Origin: a virus | Virus record (IMG/VR): IMGVR_UViG_3300027779_002770 | Location: 18,660-82,659 of that record | Strand: one strand, 5' to 3' | Length of the DNA: 64,000 nt | In this document: positions 59,534 to 64,000 of the stretch, one piece after another | Position numbering within the stretch: position 1 is the first letter of the stretch | How the letters are laid out: each line of letters begins with the position of its first letter | Notes under the pieces: generated by a model | Seen by the model: only the letters and a program-made list of their open reading frames with translations | Told to the model about the DNA's origin: nothing | Databases searched by the model: none | Program-made: the position numbers and the translations under genes

Positions 59534-60283
59534 ATGGATAACAAAAAATTTGGGTGGGCAATGGCTAAATGCTCAGAAGCCGCCTATATGGATGGTAAGA
59601 CAGCTAAGCCCCTGTACAAAGGATTAGGGTTTAATAGGCATAAGTACTTTGATGTCAAAGGTGCACAGTGCCATGCTGCTTATAATAAGGAGTATTTTGT
59701 CTTAGCGTTTAGGGGCACTGAGGTTAAATCTTGGTCCGATATAAAAGCGGATTTGAATGTTAGTTCAACTCCTGCTAAGCATTCTTATGGTAAGGTCCAT
59801 GAGGGGTTTGAGAAAGAAGTTGATAAGCTCTGGACACAGATAAGGGATTATGTATTAAAGCAATGTAAGGATAGAAAGTTGATCGTTACTGGTCACTCAC
59901 TTGGAGCATCGATGGCTACTATAGTTGCGGCTAGATTGAAAACGGCTGGATGGAATGTTAACGGACTATACACATACGGTTCCCCTCGAGTAGGGAATGC
60001 ATCGTTCAAGAAGAGCTTAGATATATCACACTACAGATTTGTCAACAACTCTGATGATGTAACCAAGATGCCGTTCTACCATTGGGGCTATAGGCACCAC
60101 GGTGAGCTACGTTATATTAACTCTAAGGGCGCTGTTGAACTCGGCACTAACGTGATGCGTAGGACACTAGATCGACTGGCTGGCAGGTGGAGTGGCTTCA
60201 AGAACAAGGACTACTTCGATGGATTATCAGATCACAGTATCACAGGATACGCAGATAACTTACTTGAATATATTGAAAAATAA
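59534..60283 (+). CDS. Class 3 lipase
   Basis: 249 residues of the alpha/beta-hydrolase class 3 lipase family. VLAFRGTEVKSWSDIKADLN, KLIVTGHSLGASMATIVA (nucleophile Ser122), TYGSPRVGN and FVNNSDDVTKMPF (likely catalytic Asp) are seen, and DHSITGYADNL gives a candidate His. No signal peptide. A phage lipase might act on host membrane lipids or at lysis. Confidence 0.9.
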   Translation: MDNKKFGWAMAKCSEAAYMDGKTAKPLYKGLGFNRHKYFDVKGAQCHAAYNKEYFVLAFRGTEVKSWSDIKADLNVSSTPAKHSYGKVHEGFEKEVDKLWTQIRDYVLKQCKDRKLIVTGHSLGASMATIVAARLKTAGWNVNGLYTYGSPRVGNASFKKSLDISHYRFVNNSDDVTKMPFYHWGYRHHGELRYINSKGAVELGTNVMRRTLDRLAGRWSGFKNKDYFDGLSDHSITGYADNLLEYIEK

Positions 60284-60296
60284 ATGAAAAAAAGCC

Positions 60297-60325
60297 TTTA
60301 CTTTGTCGCGGATTATGTGTAGATT
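60297..60325 (+). promoter_or_regulatory. Promoter of the TTTAC-17-TAGATT family (copy 8)
   Basis: TTTACT (60297-60302), 17-bp spacer, TAGATT (60320-60325). Drives the ligase gene through the AGAGGTTACA leader also used at 46653. Confidence 0.7.
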
Positions 60326-60350
60326 GTAGTACAATAAACAAGAGGTTACA

Positions 60351-61694
60351 ATGAAAAGACAACAACTACATCCGGATATAAAATTACTTGGGAAGCTTAG
60401 TTCACTTCACACCAAGCTTCATAAATCAAATAGTAGCAATGATAAGATTGCTATACTTGAGGCTGTTGTCGGCGGTGAAATGGATTTGCTACGACTTTTA
60501 AGTTATATGTATGATCCTTATAAACAGTACTATTCATCTTGGAAGAATATTCTTAAGCGTGATGATTTACACAGACATTTTACTGGTACTATATTTAATT
60601 TACTTGACATGCTTAGCAATCGCGCAGTAACAGGGCATGATGCACTTGGCTTGATTAATGATTATCGTTCTAAAATGAATAATGATGCTGCTATTGAATT
60701 GATATTCGAACGTAGTCTTAAGGCACGCATTGATTCAAAACTAATTAACAGAGTATTTCCTGGTCTTATCCCAACATTTGATGTTGCTCTTGCAACAAAG
60801 TATGAAAACTATGCTGATAGGTTTAATCCCGAAGAAGAGCGATGGATGTGGTCTAGAAAGCTAGACGGTGTAAGAGTTATAATGCGTATTGAAAATGGTA
60901 CAATCAAGTACTTTTCACGTCAAGGTAAGGAATTCAATACATTAGACAGGATAACACAAAGTCTTAAAGCACACAGCATCATGAAGGAGAATATCGTGCT
61001 AGACGGAGAGCTGTGCATCGTAGACGAGAACGGAAATGAAAACTTCCAATCAGTTATTAAAGAGATCAGACGTAAAGATCACACAATAAAAAAGCCAAGA
61101 TTTAAAGTATTTGATTGCCTTACAATAGAAGAATTCGATTCAGGTGTATCAAGCGAACACAGAGCTTTCGCTGCTAGATATGATGATATACAGTGGAAGC
61201 TTGGCAATCCTTTATGGGATGCAGACTTTCCAATTGATCTCGTAGTACATGAATTTGTGCTGTCAAAAGGAGAGATTCCTATCTTACTTGATAATGCTGA
61301 TGACAGCGGCTGGGAAGGAATCATGCTTCGTAAAGATGTACATTATAAAGGCAAACGTTCAAATGATATCTTAAAAGTAAAGAAGATGCACGATGCAGAG
61401 TATGTTGTTGAAGATGTAGAATATGGTCCATTTAGAATGATCGATCCAAAGACAGGGTTAGAAACTACAATTGAGACAATGACAAATGTCATTATTAAAC
61501 ACAAGGGCAATGTTGTGTCAGTCGGCTCAGGATTCTCATTGGCTCAAAGGGCTAGATACTTTGGCTATCCAGAAAGAATTGTTGGTAAGGAAATCACCGT
61601 TCAGTACTTCGAGGAATCACAGGACAAGACAGGTAAACACTCACTTAGATTTCCTGTTTGTAAAGCAGTGTGGGAAGATGGAAGACAAGTATAA
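60351..61694 (+). CDS. ATP-dependent DNA ligase
   Basis: 447 residues, T4 gp30-like size class. The adenylated lysine is in WSRKLDGVRV (Lys170, motif I). LDGELCIVD, FKVFDCL, GWEGIMLR and ILKVKK match motifs III, IIIa, IV and V, with an OB domain behind. It seals nicks in replication. The stop overlaps the start of the next gene (TAATG). Confidence 0.92.
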   Translation: MKRQQLHPDIKLLGKLSSLHTKLHKSNSSNDKIAILEAVVGGEMDLLRLLSYMYDPYKQYYSSWKNILKRDDLHRHFTGTIFNLLDMLSNRAVTGHDALGLINDYRSKMNNDAAIELIFERSLKARIDSKLINRVFPGLIPTFDVALATKYENYADRFNPEEERWMWSRKLDGVRVIMRIENGTIKYFSRQGKEFNTLDRITQSLKAHSIMKENIVLDGELCIVDENGNENFQSVIKEIRRKDHTIKKPRFKVFDCLTIEEFDSGVSSEHRAFAARYDDIQWKLGNPLWDADFPIDLVVHEFVLSKGEIPILLDNADDSGWEGIMLRKDVHYKGKRSNDILKVKKMHDAEYVVEDVEYGPFRMIDPKTGLETTIETMTNVIIKHKGNVVSVGSGFSLAQRARYFGYPERIVGKEITVQYFEESQDKTGKHSLRFPVCKAVWEDGRQV

Positions 61695-62500
61695 TGAAAA
61701 ATAAAAAGATGAAGGTGAATAGCCGAACATTCCAAGACGGCACTGTTATAAAATTTTCAGTACCAGATGGTGCTGGTATGCTGCGTTACCGCGCTGAAAC
61801 CTTGATGACTAAAGAGCCGGAAACTATTATGTGGTTAGATCGGATGAATAAAGAAGACGTGTTGTGGGACGTCGGTGCGTGTATCGGAAGCTATAGCATA
61901 TACGCCGCTGTAAGGCGGGGTGTAAATGTATGCGCATTTGAACCTGCGAGTTATAATAATGCTGTGTTAGAAACCAATATACAATTAAATAATGTGAGTG
62001 ACAAAGTTATATCGTATCCTATAGCTATAGGCACAGAATTTGCGTATACTCAATTAGCACATATCAATGATACAGACACAGGAAGTAGTTGCAACGATAT
62101 TGTGACGTCAGGTTATAGTAAGGCAAGTAATTATAGGAACGTAAGTTTGACAGGTTGTGTAGTTGATAGTATTGATAATTTAGTAGAACATGGATTGCCG
62201 TACCCAACACATCTAAAAATAGATGTAGATGGAGCAGAGCCTGATGTGATCAAAGGGGCAATGAAAACTTTACCTAATCTGAAGTCGATACTGATTGAAC
62301 TATGGCCCGACCCGCCCAAACACCTCGCTCATTATCACTATAGAAAACAACATAAAAAAGTAGACAAAGATTTACAATCTATGGGATGGGTATTAGACGA
62401 AGAGTTATTTGAACTCTCAGTAAAAGAAAACGACGAATCAAATGGATTCCCTGGACAACGAAATTTTATATATTATATGGGAGACAAGCATAATGTCTGA
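61694..62500 (+). CDS. FkbM-family methyltransferase
   Basis: 268 residues from ATG 61694. VLWDVGACIGSYSIYAAVRRGVNVCAFEPASYN is FkbM motif I with the acidic ribose-binding Glu, and HLKIDVDGAEPDVIKGAMKTL is the conserved FkbM IDVDG(A/N)E motif. It likely methylates a sugar or lipid hydroxyl. It may belong functionally to the glycan cluster. Confidence 0.85.
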   Translation: MKNKKMKVNSRTFQDGTVIKFSVPDGAGMLRYRAETLMTKEPETIMWLDRMNKEDVLWDVGACIGSYSIYAAVRRGVNVCAFEPASYNNAVLETNIQLNNVSDKVISYPIAIGTEFAYTQLAHINDTDTGSSCNDIVTSGYSKASNYRNVSLTGCVVDSIDNLVEHGLPYPTHLKIDVDGAEPDVIKGAMKTLPNLKSILIELWPDPPKHLAHYHYRKQHKKVDKDLQSMGWVLDEELFELSVKENDESNGFPGQRNFIYYMGDKHNV

Positions 62501-62852
62501 TTTTGAAAATATTGCATGTAAAGTTTTAGGTATTATTTTGTTTATAGTACTTTGTATACTAACACTTCAATTGAATGGATGTGCTACTGGTGGCACTATG
62601 ACAGGCTGGACAGATAGTGGGGCACCGATTGTTGTTAAGCGAACTTATCCTTTGCTTGATTATAATGGGATAGAACATCAATACAAAGGTGATGTATCGA
62701 ATTTTATTTTTCCCAAGCACAACAGAGAATTAACACAGTATTGTAGTATTCATTTTTGTTGGGAAGATATTCAAGCCAGGTGGTCTCAAGATAAACAAGC
62801 TGAGCCGGGCAATCATAGATGGAATTATTTCGTTACAGAGAATAAAAGATGA
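62493..62852 (+). CDS. Putative lipoprotein, 119 aa
   Basis: ATG 62493 overlaps the end of the FkbM gene. Hydrophobic N-terminus (VLGIILFIVLCILTLQLNGC) ends in a lipobox-like LNGC. The remainder is soluble with GGTMTGWTDSGAPIVV. Could be a spanin-type lipoprotein or an envelope protein. Confidence 0.55.
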   Translation: MSDFENIACKVLGIILFIVLCILTLQLNGCATGGTMTGWTDSGAPIVVKRTYPLLDYNGIEHQYKGDVSNFIFPKHNRELTQYCSIHFCWEDIQARWSQDKQAEPGNHRWNYFVTENKR

Positions 62853-63016
62853 CAAACATAGACTACAGAGAAACTATACTATACTGGCTTCATCGCAAAA
62901 TAAAATGGCTACCGTTCTTGCCGCCTTTCCCTTATGGGTTTTGGGCCTCATTAGCATGCCCCGATAAAGAACCGTTACATTTTCACCATGACGGCTGTCC
63001 GCATTGCGATATGTAA
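62849..63016 (+). CDS. Small Cys-containing protein, 55 aa
   Basis: ATGA overlap with the lipoprotein gene. Proline/aromatic-rich (WLPFLPPFPYGFW) with a C-terminal CPHC. Role unknown. Confidence 0.45.
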   Translation: MTNIDYRETILYWLHRKIKWLPFLPPFPYGFWASLACPDKEPLHFHHDGCPHCDM

Positions 63017-63043
63017 TGTATAAAAAATAAGTTAAAATAGTCC

Positions 63044-63072
63044 TTTCATTTGTGGCAAATAAGTATTAGATT
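63044..63072 (+). promoter_or_regulatory. Promoter of the TTTAC-17-TAGATT family (copy 9)
   Basis: TTTCAT (63044-63049), 17-bp spacer, TAGATT (63067-63072). An ATG follows 5 nt later at 63078. Confidence 0.7.
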
Positions 63073-63077
63073 CTTAA

Positions 63078-63122
63078 ATGAATGGTGTCCCGGAAATAGG
63101 AGTTACAGAAAATAAAAGATGA
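63078..63122 (+). CDS. Leaderless 14-residue upstream ORF
   Basis: ATG 63078 would be at the transcription start. Its TGA (63120-63122) overlaps the ATG of the next gene (ATGA). It probably couples translation of that gene, which has only a weak site of its own. Confidence 0.4.
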   Translation: MNGVPEIGVTENKR

Positions 63123-63484
63123 CTAGAATAAATGCAGGAATAAAACCAGCCGAGTTAACAGATAAACATTTGTTAGCTGAGGCACGTGAAATAAAACGAA
63201 TACCCAACTGTATCAATAAAGGGCGTTATTCTATGGATGACAGACCCTCTATGTTCAAGTTAGGTACAGGACATGTAAAGTTTTTTTATGATAAACTATT
63301 ATACTTGAAAAAACGATATGACACAATCTACAATGAGTGTGTTAAGCGTGGTTTTAATGTGACATACTTTGGTGGTGCATGGAGTAATGTGCCAAATGAT
63401 TTAATGAACGACTACACCCCTACAGAGGCTGATAGGTTAATAGTTCAGGAACGAATAAGTGAGAGATTAAATAAAACAAAATGA
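63119..63484 (+). CDS. Putative pyrimidine-dimer DNA glycosylase-like protein
   Basis: 121 residues beginning MTRINAGIKPAELTDKHLLAEAREIKRIPN, which strongly recalls the start of T4 endonuclease V (DenV: TRINL...LADQHLMAEYREL.R), whose Thr2 is the catalytic amine. KLGTGHVKFFYDKLLYLKKRY resembles the DenV segment with GKGHV..F. It likely cuts at pyrimidine dimers in repair. Recognised by pattern. Confidence 0.7.
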   Translation: MTRINAGIKPAELTDKHLLAEAREIKRIPNCINKGRYSMDDRPSMFKLGTGHVKFFYDKLLYLKKRYDTIYNECVKRGFNVTYFGGAWSNVPNDLMNDYTPTEADRLIVQERISERLNKTK

Positions 63485-63912
63485 AATTTAAAACAATAAA
63501 ATTAGATGGCGAGTACCCAAGTGATTTTAAACCATCAGTATCAGTACAGGAAGTACAACTATTTTTTGAGGCGTACAAATTCTTTGATGGAAGAATGATA
63601 GGCGGCAGTAAAACTGGATATAGAGATCAACATCCAGATGATTTAATAGTTTTTAATGCTAATATATTAATGCCAGGTTATGGTAAAGTATGGTATGGTG
63701 ATTTAAATCTTACTGAAGATTATTTAGCATTAAGAGAAATTGCTCAAAATTTAAATACAGAGTTATATGTGTTGTGGGAGAGTGATGGAAGATTTGGAGA
63801 TGAGAATAAACCATTTGATTCGTTGATTAAAAAAGCAGTATGGAATACGGATGAACTTAAACCAACTAAAGAATGGTATTTAAACAAACAGGATAAAAAA
63901 TACGATAGTTGA
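63481..63912 (+). CDS. Unknown protein, 143 aa
   Basis: ATGA overlap with the DenV-like gene. Contains GGSKTGYRDQHPDDLIVFNANI and LYVLWESDGRFG. No family recognised. Confidence 0.55.
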   Translation: MKFKTIKLDGEYPSDFKPSVSVQEVQLFFEAYKFFDGRMIGGSKTGYRDQHPDDLIVFNANILMPGYGKVWYGDLNLTEDYLALREIAQNLNTELYVLWESDGRFGDENKPFDSLIKKAVWNTDELKPTKEWYLNKQDKKYDS

Positions 63913-63929
63913 ACCAAGCAAGATCAGTT

Positions 63930-64000
63930 ATGGATAAAACTAAGAAACTACATATAACAATGTTGAGTGACTCACACAACAGTACTCACGATGTAATCAT
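63930..64000 (+). CDS. Start of a metallophosphoesterase-like gene (truncated by window)
   Basis: MDKTKKLHITMLSDSHNSTHDVI reads like the DxH metal motif at the start of calcineurin-like phosphoesterases. Only 23 codons are visible, so the call is tentative. Confidence 0.45.
   Translation, partial: MDKTKKLHITMLSDSHNSTHDVI

Overview
The window reads as part of a large T4-like (myovirus-type) phage genome. Genes are packed tightly, almost all on the + strand, with start/stop overlaps (ATGA, TAATG, GTGA). The left end carries a T4-style replication set: gp32-like ssDNA-binding protein, UvsX, RNase H and a gp41-like helicase. TGA is used freely as a stop, so the standard bacterial code applies. 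No capsid, tail or terminase gene was recognised here. Host assignment is inference: a TonB-dependent receptor with a carboxypeptidase-regulatory-like domain, a thrombospondin-type-3/dockerin protein and FlgD-like domains point to a marine Gram-negative host of the Bacteroidota/Marinimicrobia kind.

Layout. 0-2.4 kb: Nudix hydrolase, methyltransferase, epimerase. 2.4-18.3 kb: replication and nucleotide metabolism (gp32, uvsX, rnh, helicase, class II B12-dependent ribonucleotide reductase, deoxyribosyltransferase, HD hydrolase, ThyX, dUTPase-like protein, C-family DNA polymerase, NMP-kinase/ThyA-like fusion, dCMP deaminase, Cas4-like nuclease). 18.5-35.6 kb: a long glycan cluster (about seven glycosyltransferases including a GT29-like one, epimerase, a DegT-fold enzyme with His in place of Lys, cupin, SDR, cytidylyltransferase, SIS-HAD fusion, LmbE-type deacetylase, WbqC-like protein, sulfotransferase-GT2 fusion). 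35.6-46.2 kb: host-envelope genes (TonB-dependent receptor behind a candidate RNA pseudoknot, tRNA-Ala, kdsA, a metallothionein-like peptide, a nuclease, lipoproteins, a thiol-redox protein whose active-site Cys codon is TGA, four pilin/pseudopilin genes). 46.3-53.5 kb: small phage genes, polynucleotide 3'-phosphatase, a VWA/metallopeptidase-like protein, a phosphoribosyltransferase. 53.55-54.77 kb: about 1.2 kb of GC-rich, hairpin-rich non-coding sequence containing tRNA-Gly, best explained as a giant structured RNA. 54.8-64 kb: HTH protein, CobS/MoxR ATPase, HNH endonuclease, MerP-like protein, lipase, ATP-dependent DNA ligase, FkbM methyltransferase and the start of a phosphoesterase.

Regulation. 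Two promoter families recur. One has TTTACA/TTTCAT, exactly 17 bp, then TAGATT (nine copies); in three copies an ATG lies 5 nt after the -10, so these mRNAs would be leaderless. The other is TATATATTAA without a consistent -35 (seven copies), like a phage late promoter.

Most notable: a probable phage-borne selenoprotein with a SECIS-like hairpin, a pilin operon with its own regulated promoter, the ornate RNA region around tRNA-Gly, and a pseudoknot leader on the TonB receptor.
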